A stretch of DNA of 64,000 nucleotides from Stenotrophomonas sp. BIO128-Bstrain (GTDB lineage Bacteria > Pseudomonadota > Gammaproteobacteria > Xanthomonadales > Xanthomonadaceae): the NCBI RefSeq assembly GCF_030128875.1, contig NZ_CP124620.1, positions 1,364,001-1,428,000 of the forward strand, read 5' to 3'. The translations under genes and the position numbers were made by a program. Below are positions 26,697-35,780 of the stretch, piece after piece (within the stretch, counting starts at the first letter, position 1; each line of letters begins with the position of its first letter). The notes below the pieces were generated by a model. It worked only from the letters and a program-made list of their open reading frames with translations, did not search any database and was not told where the DNA came from.

Positions 26697-27827
26697 ATGC
26701 AGAACCAGCCGACAGAAGCAGATCCTTCCGAGGCCGCGACCGGCGCAGCGCAGACAGCGCGGCCGCCGCTTCGGCGGATCGTGCAGGCGGTGCTGGCGCT
26801 GTTGCTGCTTGTCTTCGTCTATCACCTCGTCGCCGACCGCTTCACTCCCTATACCTCGCAGGCCACCGTGGACGGTTTCCTGGTCCAGATCGCGCCGGAA
26901 GTGAGTGGGCCGGTGGTGAGCGTGGAGGTGCGCGACAACCACCCGGTGCGTGCCGGCCAGGTGCTGTTCCGTCTGGATCCGCTGCCGTTCGAAATCGCGC
27001 TGCGCGCGGCCCAGGCGAATCTGGCGGTCGTCCAGCAGGGAATGGAGGCGACGGCCGCGGACATGCGGGTCGCCACCGCGCAGCTGCAGCGCCAGCGAGT
27101 GGAGCTGGCCAGCAGCCAGCAGTTGGGCCGGATCGTGCTGGACCTCGCCGCCAAGCGCGCCTTGTCCGAAACCTCGGCGATCCGCGCCCGCAGTGACATC
27201 GCGCGCACACGCGCGGAGATCCAGCGCGCCGAGGCCGAGGCCGAGCGTGCGCGGATCCGCCTGGGCAGTGGTGAGGGCGGCTCTCCACAGGTGCTCCAGG
27301 CGATGGCTGTCGTCGACCAGGCCGCGCTGGACCTGCGCCATGCCACGGTGGTTGCGCCGGCGGCCGGCGCCATCAGCAATCTGCGGCTGGCGCCTGGCCA
27401 GTTCGTCGGCCGCGGCCAACCCGTGCTGGGGTTCATCGGCGACGGGCCGCGCTGGGTCACCGCGGCCATGCGCGAAAACCAGTTGGGTCGCATCGCACCC
27501 GGGAATCGGGCCTATGTGGCTTTCGACGATCGGCCGGGGCAGGTCTTCGTCGGGCGCGTGGACAGCATCGGCGAGGGCATTGCACGTGGGGGCGAAGTGC
27601 CGACCGGTGAGCTGCCGACGGTCACGGCGCCTACCGGGTGGCTGCGCGAACCACAGCGTTTCCCCGTGCGCATCGTGCTCGACCCGCCCACGGAACCGAC
27701 CGCGCGACTGCCGGGGCGGAGTGGTGCGCAGGCCAGCGTCGTGGTGCTGACCGCCGAACGTTCGCTGCTCAATCCGCTGGCCCGGACATGGATATGGCTG
27801 GCCGCGCAGTTGAGCTACCTGCAATGA
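26697..27827 (+). CDS. HlyD-family periplasmic adaptor of efflux pump
   Basis: This 376-residue membrane-fusion protein has one N-terminal anchor helix (about 31-47), a barrel-sandwich segment (ATVDGFLVQIAPEVSGPVVSV), a long alpha-hairpin (about 100-205, heptad-rich, Gln/Arg/Ala), then the return lipoyl half (ATVVAPAAGAISNLRLAPGQFV). It connects the inner-membrane permease to the outer duct. ATG 26697 follows AGGAG. Its stop overlaps the permease start (ATGA), as expected for fixed stoichiometry. It is closest in style to adaptors paired with DUF2955 permeases. Confidence 0.88.
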   Translation: MQNQPTEADPSEAATGAAQTARPPLRRIVQAVLALLLLVFVYHLVADRFTPYTSQATVDGFLVQIAPEVSGPVVSVEVRDNHPVRAGQVLFRLDPLPFEIALRAAQANLAVVQQGMEATAADMRVATAQLQRQRVELASSQQLGRIVLDLAAKRALSETSAIRARSDIARTRAEIQRAEAEAERARIRLGSGEGGSPQVLQAMAVVDQAALDLRHATVVAPAAGAISNLRLAPGQFVGRGQPVLGFIGDGPRWVTAAMRENQLGRIAPGNRAYVAFDDRPGQVFVGRVDSIGEGIARGGEVPTGELPTVTAPTGWLREPQRFPVRIVLDPPTEPTARLPGRSGAQASVVVLTAERSLLNPLARTWIWLAAQLSYLQ

Positions 27828-29431
27828 ACGCCTCCTCCGGCGCGACCACGATCCGGCTGCACGGCGTGCTGCGCTTCGCCGTCGCGGTCACCGCCGCGTT
27901 CGTCATCGGCGAGGTGATGCAGTGGTGGCCGAGCTTCCTCGCGGCGGTCCTGGTCGCGGTGCTGCTGGCGAGTCTGCCGGTGCGGCCGACGCCACGCATG
28001 GCGCTGGGCCTGGTGATGGTGATGACGGTCGTGGCCTGGGCTCCGTACCTGCTGGCGTCGCTGTTGCGTGGGACGCCCATCGTGTTGTTCGGGCTGACCC
28101 TGCTCGGCATGTTCCTCGCCTTCCTCGGCCTGCTGCTCGGCCGCGCGCGGCTGCCGGCGATGCTGCTGCTGATATGCCTTGCAGTGATCCCGGTGGTGGT
28201 GTTGACCGCACCGGCGCAGGCCGCGGTGTTGCCTTGGGCGCTGGTACGCGGCATGGCGCTGGCGGTAGTGCTGATGCTGGGGGTCCATGCGCTGTGGCCG
28301 GCGCTGCCTGCGCCATCGGCGGCTCCACCGGCCGGTCCATTGCCGGGCTCGCCACTCGCACTGGCGATCGTCTCGACCCTGGTGCTGTTGCCGGTCCTGC
28401 TGGTCTATCTGCTGCTGGGGCTGGTCGATGCGCTGCCGGTGATCGTCACCACGGTGATGCTGGTTATCAATTTCGAGACGCAACGCAGTGCACGGCATGC
28501 GCTCGCGCTGGTGCTCGGCAACCTGGCGGGTGGGCTGCTGGGGTGGTGCCTGCACCTGGCGCTGCTGAGCACCCCGAACCTGCTGTTCCTGAGCCTGTTG
28601 CTGCTGCTGGTGATGATCGGCTTCGGACGCTGGATCAGCGCTGGCGGGGCGGTCAGCGCCGTCGCGCTGGTGGCCTGCAACGCGGCACTGATCATTTTCG
28701 GTACGGCGCTGGCCACTGGCCCGACCTCGGTCATGGTCTGGCTCACCCGCCTGACCCAGTTCGCGCTGTCCGGCGCGGTCACGCTGACCCTGATGCACCT
28801 GCTCTGGCGCTGGCTGCCCCGCGCGGCCGCGCCGTCCCCATCCCCTTCCGCGTCCCCCCCATCCGCGCTGAGCGCGAGGAGCATTGCCATGACCACCCTC
28901 GATTCGCCCCAGGTTCCCGGTGTGCAGCCCTCCGACCCGCGACAGCGGCGGCGACTGATCCTCGGTGTCGCGGTCTGGATCGTGGGATGGATACTCGGCC
29001 TGGGCCTGATGCCCGTGGTTGAGGCGTCCACCTTGTCCGACGGCCTGAAAACCACCCTCAACGGCGTCCTGCTGCTCGGGTTCCCCAAGCTGTTCCTGGT
29101 GCTCGCCGTGGCGATCATGGGCAAGCCCGGGTTCGCCTATCTCAAGTCGCTGATCGGCGGGCACCTGCGCCGCTTTGCGCCGGCGGCGCAGGTCAGCCCA
29201 GTGCGCTACCGGATCGGGCTGATCCTGTTCATCGCGGTCATCGTGCTGAGCTCGGTCGGGCCGTACGTCGCGCCGCAGACCGGCTCGCTGCGCATGCAGC
29301 ACCCGCACCTGGTCGCCATGAGCGGTGACCTGCTGCTGGTGGTCAGCCTGTTCCTGCTGGGCGGCGACTTTTGGGACAAGCTGCGGTCCCTGTTCGTCCG
29401 CGACGCCAAAGCGGTGTTTCCGCCGTCGTGA
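27824..29431 (+). CDS. DUF2955 efflux permease fused to a transporter-suffix domain
   Basis: This 535-residue inner-membrane protein has two parts. Residues 1-340 hold about ten transmembrane helices of the DUF2955/FUSC-like permease kind, with a central soluble-side NFETQRSARHAL. A Ser/Pro/Ala-rich linker (about 336-352) leads to residues 356-535, four helices like stand-alone proteins annotated as transporter-suffix domain. The second part starts with Met356 (ATG 28889) preceded by AGGAG seven bases upstream, so it may also be translated alone. The permease presumably exports aromatic or other small toxic compounds with its HlyD and NodT partners. It is translationally coupled to the adaptor. 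Confidence 0.8.
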   Translation: MNASSGATTIRLHGVLRFAVAVTAAFVIGEVMQWWPSFLAAVLVAVLLASLPVRPTPRMALGLVMVMTVVAWAPYLLASLLRGTPIVLFGLTLLGMFLAFLGLLLGRARLPAMLLLICLAVIPVVVLTAPAQAAVLPWALVRGMALAVVLMLGVHALWPALPAPSAAPPAGPLPGSPLALAIVSTLVLLPVLLVYLLLGLVDALPVIVTTVMLVINFETQRSARHALALVLGNLAGGLLGWCLHLALLSTPNLLFLSLLLLLVMIGFGRWISAGGAVSAVALVACNAALIIFGTALATGPTSVMVWLTRLTQFALSGAVTLTLMHLLWRWLPRAAAPSPSPSASPPSALSARSIAMTTLDSPQVPGVQPSDPRQRRRLILGVAVWIVGWILGLGLMPVVEASTLSDGLKTTLNGVLLLGFPKLFLVLAVAIMGKPGFAYLKSLIGGHLRRFAPAAQVSPVRYRIGLILFIAVIVLSSVGPYVAPQTGSLRMQHPHLVAMSGDLLLVVSLFLLGGDFWDKLRSLFVRDAKAVFPPS

Positions 29432-29445
29432 GCGGCCACGGCAGG

Positions 29446-29462
29446 CCCCCGGTGGCCGGGGG
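29446..29462 (+). terminator. hairpin after efflux operon
   Basis: CCCCCGG-TGG-CCGGGGG lies 15 bases after the permease stop. No U-run follows, but the stem is strong. A TATATT -10-like hexamer for the next gene begins at 29470. Confidence 0.5.
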
Positions 29463-29512
29463 ATCACGGTATATTCCCCGGCCCCATTTCATCGCCAGAT
29501 CCAGACCAAGCC

Positions 29513-29782
29513 ATGAGCACGCCCCGGAAATACTACAAACACCCTGCGGAATCCGAGATCGGCAACGGCACGATCTACCTCGAGGCGCAGGGCGATGTGA
29601 TCGTCCGCCAGGTCGAAAGCTATCGCAGCGTGCTGGTCTGGGCCGACAAATCCGGGCAGGCCGACGCGCGTTTCCCGCTGTCCGATCAGCCCTTGTCCTG
29701 GCTGGACCTGGATTCGGATGACAGCATCACCGCCAGCCAGTTTGAAGCCGTCTGGAAGCAAGCCAAGGCCGTGTCCGGCTGA
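29513..29782 (+). CDS. small conserved-looking hypothetical protein
   Basis: This 89-residue soluble protein is acidic toward its C terminus. No signal peptide or membrane helix is visible. The sequence mixes beta-like stretches (GTIYLEAQGDVIVRQVES) with a C-terminal helix (SITASQFEAVWKQAKAV) and an Asp-rich LDLDSDDSIT. I recognise no functional family. A -10-like TATATT lies about 38 bases upstream, suggesting its own promoter, and codon use matches its neighbours, so I take it as real. Confidence 0.6.
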   Translation: MSTPRKYYKHPAESEIGNGTIYLEAQGDVIVRQVESYRSVLVWADKSGQADARFPLSDQPLSWLDLDSDDSITASQFEAVWKQAKAVSG

Positions 29783-29801
29783 GGTTGCCGGGGCGCGGGA
29801 C

Positions 29802-31169
29802 TCAGACCGTCCAGCCCGGGCGTTCCGCCGCCGCCACATGCATCAGCTGATCCAGCTGGCGCAGCGCCCGGTGCAGTTCCTGCCGGTGGGCGGCCGCACC
29901 CAATGAAATCCGCACCGCATCGTTGATCGCCACGCCTTCGGGCGTGAAGGCCGACGACGGTGCGATGCCCAGGCCCTGCAGCCGCGCGGCGTGGGTCAGG
30001 CTGGCATCGGTCCAGTGGGCCGGCAGACGGCACCATGCGTGTACGCCCGCGCAGTGCTGCAGGAAGCGCGGCGACAACGCCGACTGCGCCAGGTAGCGGC
30101 GCTCGGCCGCTTCTTCCTGCACCAGCGTCAGCATCGCCTGGGCCGAGCCATCCAGGATCAGCTGCGTCACCAGGGCATTCATCAGCGGCGGCGCCATCAG
30201 GTTGACCGCGCGCAGGGCATCGAGCACCGGTTGCCGGTCCATGCCGTCGGGCAGGCGCACGAAACCGGTGTGCAATCCCGGGCTCAGGCACTTGGAGAGG
30301 GTGGAGATGTAACAGGTGTGCCGTGGTGCCAGCAGCGCAAGCGGGGCAGGGGCGTCGTCAACCAGCAGCCAGTACGGATCGTCTTCGATCAGCTGCAGGT
30401 GCTGCGCGCGGATCACGTCGGCCAAGGCTTCGCGGCGTGCGGGCGGCATAGTGTGGGCCGTGGGGTTCTGTGCGGTCGGGTTGAGATAGACCACGCGCGC
30501 GCCGTGCTTCTTCGCAGCGCGTGCCAGCGCATCCGGTCGCATGCCCGCGTCGTCGCACTCGACCACCTGCAGCCGCCGCTGCAGCACCCGGGTGGCATGC
30601 AGCAGGCCGGGATAGACCAACGGCTCGCACAGAATCGTGTCACCGGCATTGGTCAAGGCCAGCAGCAGGGCGGACAGCGCGGCCTGCGCGCCTTCCGTGA
30701 CGATCACCGTGCCGGCATCGACCTTGCCGAGGATCGGCTTGAGCCATTGTTGCGCGGCCTGATGATCGGCGCGGCTGCCGCCACCGACGTGGTACGTCAT
30801 CAGGTTGCCGACATCGCTGCGGGTCAGCACCGATGACAGGCCGCGCCGCAGCACCTCGGCCACCTGCTGCCCGCCAGGGCTGGGCGGCAGGTTCATGCTC
30901 AGGTCGATCAGCTGGGTCAGTTCCACCTGTGGCGGCGCCACGAACGAGCCCAGCGGGCCGCGTGCATCGATCAGCCCGCGTTTGCGTGCCTCGGTGAAGG
31001 CCCGGGTGATGGTGGTCAGGTCCACGCCGAGTTCGGCGGCGAGCGCGCGCTGTGCGGGCAGGCGCTCACCGGGGCGCAGCGCACCCGACCAGACCGCACG
31101 TTCCAGGGCCTGCACGATGCGCAGGTAGACCGGCCCGTGGCCGTCGGCAATGAGGGGGCTCCACTCCAT
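29802..31169 (-). CDS. MocR-family (GntR HTH plus aminotransferase) regulator
   Basis: This 455-residue two-domain regulator has a GntR winged helix at 1-78 (GPVYLRIVQALERAVWSG, then LTTITRAFTEARKRGLI) joined to a fold-type I aminotransferase domain with N234-P235 (TAQNPTAHT), D263/Y266 (EDDPYW) and PLP lysine K293 (ISTLSKCLSPGL). MocR proteins sense PLP or amino compounds and bind direct or inverted repeats near their own gene. The spacer upstream (31170-31359) carries such repeats. The target could be itself, cyoA, or a distant gene; no pdx or amino-acid gene adjoins it. Confidence 0.88.
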   Translation of the reverse strand: MEWSPLIADGHGPVYLRIVQALERAVWSGALRPGERLPAQRALAAELGVDLTTITRAFTEARKRGLIDARGPLGSFVAPPQVELTQLIDLSMNLPPSPGGQQVAEVLRRGLSSVLTRSDVGNLMTYHVGGGSRADHQAAQQWLKPILGKVDAGTVIVTEGAQAALSALLLALTNAGDTILCEPLVYPGLLHATRVLQRRLQVVECDDAGMRPDALARAAKKHGARVVYLNPTAQNPTAHTMPPARREALADVIRAQHLQLIEDDPYWLLVDDAPAPLALLAPRHTCYISTLSKCLSPGLHTGFVRLPDGMDRQPVLDALRAVNLMAPPLMNALVTQLILDGSAQAMLTLVQEEAAERRYLAQSALSPRFLQHCAGVHAWCRLPAHWTDASLTHAARLQGLGIAPSSAFTPEGVAINDAVRISLGAAAHRQELHRALRQLDQLMHVAAAERPGWTV

Positions 31170-31201
31170 GCGCGCATGGTACGCGCGCGGCCGGGCAGGG
31201 C

Positions 31202-31235
31202 TGCGACAGTGTGTCGCATCATGTATGGATCATGT
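31202..31235. promoter_or_regulatory. palindrome TGCGACA-N3-TGTCGCA plus ATCATGT direct repeats
   Basis: A perfect 7-bp inverted repeat (31202-31218) is followed directly by two ATCATGT copies 11 bp apart (31218-31224, 31229-31235). It lies 33 bp before the mocR start and 125 bp before cyoA. Both architectures are used by MocR regulators. Confidence 0.5.
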
Positions 31236-31264
31236 CGTTGCCTAACGTACGCGGCTGCGGCGGG

Positions 31265-31298
31265 CACCCCCCATGCATATCGGTCATGCAGGGGGGTG
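31265..31298 (+). promoter_or_regulatory. stable hairpin in the cyoA leader
   Basis: CACCCCCC (31265-31272) pairs with GGGGGGTG (31291-31298). Inside, TGCAT pairs with ATGCA, leaving a seven-base loop and one bulged A. It lies 61 bases before cyoA with no U-run, so a leader control or mRNA-stability structure is more likely than a terminator. Confidence 0.45.
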
Positions 31299-31359
31299 TT
31301 CGCCACTTCTCATGATCCGGGCCGCCCGGCCCGGCACTGCGTTGGAAGGGCCGTCACGC

Positions 31360-32334
31360 ATGAACCCCGCTACACACCCCGCTCGCCGCGCCGCGCTGGC
31401 CGGTCGAGCCCGCGCCGGACGCTGGTTCGGCCTGGCAGCGCTGCTGCCGCTGCTGTCAGGTTGCAGGAACCTGGAGCTGTTCAATCCCATGGGCAGCATC
31501 GCCGAGCAGGAAATGCAGCTGATCCTGGTCTGCACCGGCCTGATGCTGCTGGTGGTGATCCCGGTGATCATCCTCACGCTGTACTTCGCGTGGCACTACC
31601 GCGAGTCGAACAAGAAGGCCACCTACGCACCCACCTGGTCGCACTCCACCGCCATCGAAGTGGTGGTGTGGACGATCCCGTGCCTGATCGTGGTCGTGCT
31701 CGGCGTGCTGATCTGGAAAAGCACCCACGCGCTGGATCCGTACCGGCCGATCGAATCGGACAAGGCGCCGCTGCGCGTGGAAGTGGTCTCGCTCAACTGG
31801 AAGTGGCTGTTCATCTATCCGGACCACAACGTGGCCACGGTCAACGAACTGGTGATGCCGGTCGATACGCCGGTGGCGTTCAAGCTGACCTCCGAGTCGA
31901 TGATGAATGCCTTCTTCGTGCCGCAGCTGGGCAGCATGGTCTACACCATGCCGGCAATGCAGACCCGCCTGCACCTGATCGGGCATACGCCGGGTACGTA
32001 CGCGGGCATGTCCTCGGCCTACAGCGGCGCGGGCTTCTCGGACATGAAGTTCGATGCGCGGGTGATGACCGAGGCGGACTTCGCGCAGTGGCTGGCGCAG
32101 TCGCGCGGCACTGCCCAGCACCTGGGCCAGGCCCGTCTGGCCGAACTGGAGAAACCGACCCACGGCGCGCCGATGCAGCGCTTCGCCAGCGTGGATACCG
32201 GTCTGTTCGACAGCATCCTGCGCCGCTACGGCGGCATGCCCGACGACGAAATCTGCCTGCCCGGTGAAGAACCCGGCGCGACATCCCAACTCGTGAGCCT
32301 GGCCGCGTCTGCCAGCCGTACCGCGGAGAACTGA
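31360..32334 (+). CDS. cyoA: cytochrome bo ubiquinol oxidase subunit II
   Basis: This 324-residue lipoprotein has lipobox LLSGC (C35), two transmembrane helices (about 55-77 and 95-117), then a periplasmic cupredoxin domain ([29 protein letters not shown], then [20 protein letters not shown]). The two CuA cysteines of cytochrome-c oxidases are absent, which makes this a quinol oxidase. It is the first gene of cyoABCD, part of the proton-pumping terminal oxidase in the inner membrane. ATG 31360 is preceded by GGAAGG and gives the expected lipoprotein leader. Confidence 0.95.
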   Translation: MNPATHPARRAALAGRARAGRWFGLAALLPLLSGCRNLELFNPMGSIAEQEMQLILVCTGLMLLVVIPVIILTLYFAWHYRESNKKATYAPTWSHSTAIEVVVWTIPCLIVVVLGVLIWKSTHALDPYRPIESDKAPLRVEVVSLNWKWLFIYPDHNVATVNELVMPVDTPVAFKLTSESMMNAFFVPQLGSMVYTMPAMQTRLHLIGHTPGTYAGMSSAYSGAGFSDMKFDARVMTEADFAQWLAQSRGTAQHLGQARLAELEKPTHGAPMQRFASVDTGLFDSILRRYGGMPDDEICLPGEEPGATSQLVSLAASASRTAEN

Positions 32335-32336
32335 TT

Positions 32337-34316
32337 GTGCTTGGAAAGTTGAACCTCGAAGCGATTCCCTACCACGACCCGATCATCATGTCGGCGCTGG
32401 TCGGCTCGCTGCTGCTGGGCGTGGCGATCGTCGCGGCCATCACGTATTACAAGAAGTGGGGCTACCTCTGGACCGAGTGGATCACCTCGGTGGACCACAA
32501 GAAAATCGGCGTGATGTACATCATCCTGGCCCTGGTCATGCTGGTGCGCGGCTTCGCCGATGCGCTGATGATGCGGGCCCAGCAGGCCATCGCCGCCAAT
32601 GACAGCGCCGGTTACCTGCCGCCGGAACACTACGACCAGATCTTCACCGCGCATGGCGTGATCATGATCTTCTTCGTGGCGACACCGCTCATCGTGGGCC
32701 TGATGAACATCGTGGTGCCGCTGCAGATCGGCGCGCGCGACGTCGCCTTCCCGTTCGTCAACTCGCTCAGCTTCTGGTTGTCGGCGGTGGGCGCGGTGCT
32801 GGTGATGCTGTCGATGTTCGTCGGCGATTTCGCCGCGACCGGCTGGGTGGCGTATCCGCCGCTGTCCGGGATCGAGTACAGCCCCACGGTAGGCGTGGAC
32901 TACTACATCTGGTCACTGCAGGTCTCCGGCATCGGCACCACGCTGACCGGCCTGAACTTCATCGTCACCATCCTCAAGATGCGTGCGCCGGGCATGGACC
33001 TGATGAAGATGCCGGTGTTCACCTGGACCGCACTGATCACCAACATCCTGATCGTGGCGATCTTCCCGGTGCTGACCGCGACCCTGGCGCTGCTGACCAT
33101 GGATCGCTATTTCGGGATGCATTTCTTCACCAATGACGCCGGCGGCAACGCCATGATGTACGTCAACCTGATCTGGATCTGGGGCCACCCGGAAGTCTAC
33201 GTGCTGATCCTGCCGTGCTTCGGCGCGTTCTCGGAGATCATCGCCACGTTCTCGGGCAAGCCGCTGTTCGGCTACCGCTCGATGGTCTACGCCACCTCGT
33301 CGATCGGCATCCTGTCGTTCTTCGTGTGGCTGCACCACTTCTTCACCATGGGCTCGGGCGCCAACGTGAATGCCTTCTTCGGCATCATGACCTCGATCAT
33401 CTCGATCCCCACCGGGGTGAAGCTGTTCAACTGGCTGTTCACCATGTACCGCGGGCGGATCCGCTACCACTCCTCGACGCTGTGGACGATCGGCTTCATG
33501 GTCACCTTCGCCCTGGGCGGCATGACCGGCGTGATGCTGGCGATCCCGGGCGCGGACTTCGTGCTGCACAACAGCCTGTTCCTGATCGCACACTTCCACA
33601 ACGTGATCATCGGTGGCGTGGTGTTCGGCTGCCTGGCCGGCATCAGCTTCTGGTTCCCCAAGGCCTTTGGCTTCACCCTCAACGAGCGCTGGGGCAAGAT
33701 TTCCTTCTGGTGCTGGCTGGTCGGCTTCTACCTGGCCTTCATGCCGCTGTACGTGCTGGGCTTCAAGGGCATGACCCGCCGCATGAACCACTACGGCGTG
33801 GAGGGCTACCAGCCGTGGCTGATCGTGGCCGCCGTCGGTGCGCTGGTGATCGCCGCCGGCATCGCCGCGATGTTCATCCAGTTCTATGTCAGCGTGCGTG
33901 ACCGCAAGGCCAACATGGATCTCACCGGCGACCCGTGGAATGCGCGCAGCCTGGAGTGGGCCACGTCCTCGCCGCCGCCGTTCTACAACTTCGCCAGGCT
34001 GCCGGCGATCACCTCGCTGGAACAGCATTGGGACGACAAGCAGCACGGCCGTGCCTGGCAGCGCCAGGACAGCTACGAGGACATCCACATGCCACGCAAT
34101 ACCGCCTCGGGTGTGGTGATTTCGGTGTTCAGCCTGGTGCTGTGCTTTGCCCTGGTCTGGCACATGTGGGTGCTGGCCGGCATCGGCCTGATCGGCGTGA
34201 TCGCGACCTTCGTGCTGCGCTCGTACGACCGTGATGTGGACTATTACGTGCACGCCGCCGAGGTGAAGCAAATCGAAGACGCGCACTTCGCGCAGATGGA
34301 AGGAGCCAAGGCATGA
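32337..34316 (+). CDS. cyoB: cytochrome bo ubiquinol oxidase subunit I
   Basis: This 659-residue heme-copper oxidase subunit reduces O2 to water and pumps protons. Recognisable motifs are the low-spin heme region [11 protein letters not shown], the CuB/Tyr crosslink segment [14 protein letters not shown], the next CuB histidine pair [10 protein letters not shown], and the heme-ligand end [17 protein letters not shown]. About 15 helices are expected. It starts with GTG at 32337, two bases after the cyoA stop, and its TGA overlaps the cyoC start. Confidence 0.97.
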   Translation: MLGKLNLEAIPYHDPIIMSALVGSLLLGVAIVAAITYYKKWGYLWTEWITSVDHKKIGVMYIILALVMLVRGFADALMMRAQQAIAANDSAGYLPPEHYDQIFTAHGVIMIFFVATPLIVGLMNIVVPLQIGARDVAFPFVNSLSFWLSAVGAVLVMLSMFVGDFAATGWVAYPPLSGIEYSPTVGVDYYIWSLQVSGIGTTLTGLNFIVTILKMRAPGMDLMKMPVFTWTALITNILIVAIFPVLTATLALLTMDRYFGMHFFTNDAGGNAMMYVNLIWIWGHPEVYVLILPCFGAFSEIIATFSGKPLFGYRSMVYATSSIGILSFFVWLHHFFTMGSGANVNAFFGIMTSIISIPTGVKLFNWLFTMYRGRIRYHSSTLWTIGFMVTFALGGMTGVMLAIPGADFVLHNSLFLIAHFHNVIIGGVVFGCLAGISFWFPKAFGFTLNERWGKISFWCWLVGFYLAFMPLYVLGFKGMTRRMNHYGVEGYQPWLIVAAVGALVIAAGIAAMFIQFYVSVRDRKANMDLTGDPWNARSLEWATSSPPPFYNFARLPAITSLEQHWDDKQHGRAWQRQDSYEDIHMPRNTASGVVISVFSLVLCFALVWHMWVLAGIGLIGVIATFVLRSYDRDVDYYVHAAEVKQIEDAHFAQMEGAKA

Positions 34317-34951
34317 GCGGCGATACCCTGACCGCTGCCACGCAGCACGGGCAGCTCGCGGCCGGTCATCACGACCCTGCCCACGCGCATCACGACGATG
34401 GCAACAAGACCGTCGTCGGGTTCTGGATGTACCTGATGGGCGACTGCCTGATCTTCGCGGTGCTGTTCGCCACCTTCGGCGTACTGCTCAACGGAACCGC
34501 CGACGGCCCCAGCGGCAAGGAACTGTTCAAGCTCGGTTTCGTGCTCTCCGAGACCGTGGTGCTGCTGCTCAGCAGCTTCACCTTCGGCCTGGCGATGCTC
34601 GGCATGCAGGCGGGCAAGCGCAACCAGGTGGTGGGCTGGCTGGCCGTGACCGGTGTACTCGGTGCGGTCTTCATCGGCATGGAGCTGTATGAGTTCGCCG
34701 AGCTGATCCACGAAGGCGCCACCCCGGACGTGAGTGCGTATCTGTCGGCGTACTTCACGTTGGTGGCCACCCACGGCCTGCACGTCACCTTCGGCCTGCT
34801 GTGGTTGGCGATCATGATCCACCAGGTGCTGAAGTTCGGCCTGGACGGCATCGTGCGCCGCCGCCTGGCGTGCCTGAGCCTGTTCTGGCACTTCCTGGAT
34901 CTGATCTGGATCTGTGTGTTCACCTTCGTCTACTTGAGGGAGTTTGTATGA
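34313..34951 (+). CDS. cyoC: cytochrome bo ubiquinol oxidase subunit III
   Basis: This 212-residue integral membrane protein has five helices, typical for quinol oxidase subunit [30 protein letters not shown] starts the first helix and [13 protein letters not shown] is conserved. It stabilises subunit I and supports proton pumping. A His/Asp-rich cytoplasmic N terminus ([12 protein letters not shown]) precedes the first helix. ATGA overlaps exist at both ends with cyoB and cyoD. Confidence 0.95.
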   Translation: MSGDTLTAATQHGQLAAGHHDPAHAHHDDGNKTVVGFWMYLMGDCLIFAVLFATFGVLLNGTADGPSGKELFKLGFVLSETVVLLLSSFTFGLAMLGMQAGKRNQVVGWLAVTGVLGAVFIGMELYEFAELIHEGATPDVSAYLSAYFTLVATHGLHVTFGLLWLAIMIHQVLKFGLDGIVRRRLACLSLFWHFLDLIWICVFTFVYLREFV

Positions 34952-35301
34952 GCGCGAACGCGCCTGATGCCGATCACGGTGGCGGCCATGCCACCCTGAC
35001 GGGCTACATCCTCGGCCTGCTGCTGTGCCTGGTCCTGACCGGCGCCTCGTTCGGCGTGGTCATGACCGATCTGGTCCCGCAGCCGCTGCGGCTGACCGCC
35101 ATCGTGGTGCTGTGCGTGGTGCAGCTGGTCGCCCAGCTGGTGCTGTTCCTGCATATCGGGGCAGGGCGCAGCCAGCGCGAGAACACCGGCATCTTCCTGT
35201 GCACCGCTTTCCTGATCGCCATCGTGGTGGCCGGTTCGCTGTGGGTGATGCACAACGCCAACCTCAACATGATGCCGATGCAGATGTCGGGCACGCCATG
35301 A
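34948..35301 (+). CDS. cyoD: cytochrome bo ubiquinol oxidase subunit IV
   Basis: This 117-residue, three-helix subunit IV has GYILGLLLCLVLTGASFGVVM, then VVQLVAQLVLFLHIG (the typical HIG turn), then a third helix. It assists CuB binding and assembly. The unusual Met-rich C terminus (NLNMMPMQMSG) could touch copper. Start overlaps cyoC and its stop overlaps the copper-chaperone gene that follows, where many operons carry cyoE instead. Confidence 0.93.
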   Translation: MSANAPDADHGGGHATLTGYILGLLLCLVLTGASFGVVMTDLVPQPLRLTAIVVLCVVQLVAQLVLFLHIGAGRSQRENTGIFLCTAFLIAIVVAGSLWVMHNANLNMMPMQMSGTP

Positions 35302-35780
35302 GCCGCTCATCCTGCGCAACCCTGCTGGCCGGGCTGCTGCTCTCCTCTCCCGTGATGCCGGTGGTGGCTGCGGCCCCGCAGGCCCACACCGCGGCAACGG
35401 TGTCGGTCAGCGATCCCTGGGTCCGCTTGCCACCGCCGGCGGCGAATGTCGCCGCCGGTTACGTGCTGCTGCATAACGGCGGCGGTGATGACCGGCTGCT
35501 GTCGGCCGCGTCCTCGATGTTCGCCGAGGTGCAGATCCATGCCATGCGCATGGATGGTGAAGTGATGCGCATGCAGGCGCTGCCCGATGGCCTGGCTTTG
35601 CCGGGGGGGCAGACCGTCGCGCTGGAGCCCGGCGGCTACCATCTGATGCTGCTCAAGCCGAAGCGGCCGTTGTCGGCCGGGCAGACGGTGCGGGTGACGC
35701 TGCAGTTCGCCCGCAGTGCACCGCAGGTGGTGGAGTTCAGCGTGCGCGATGGCCTGGTGCTGCACGGAGCAGCGAAGTGA
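35298..35780 (+). CDS. PCu(A)C periplasmic copper chaperone
   Basis: This 160-residue exported protein has a signal peptide (to about residue 28) and the DUF461/PCuAC fold. The copper site H-x-M ... M ... H-x-M is visible as VQIHAMRMDGEVMRM and GGYHLML. It binds Cu(I) in the periplasm and hands it to oxidases or to Sco. It is coupled to cyoD upstream and to the Sco gene downstream by four-base overlaps, so its likely job is metalation of this oxidase's CuB site. Confidence 0.9.
   Translation: MSRSSCATLLAGLLLSSPVMPVVAAAPQAHTAATVSVSDPWVRLPPPAANVAAGYVLLHNGGGDDRLLSAASSMFAEVQIHAMRMDGEVMRMQALPDGLALPGGQTVALEPGGYHLMLLKPKRPLSAGQTVRVTLQFARSAPQVVEFSVRDGLVLHGAAK

Noticed and set aside
27815..29467. 550-residue Gln/Arg/His-rich frame opposite the efflux permease
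   Set aside because: Composition is the antisense of a Leu/Val-rich membrane protein; no homology and no start signal.
31265..31298. Intrinsic terminator for an upstream gene
   Set aside because: No plus-strand gene lies upstream and no U-run follows; a leader structure for cyoA is more likely.
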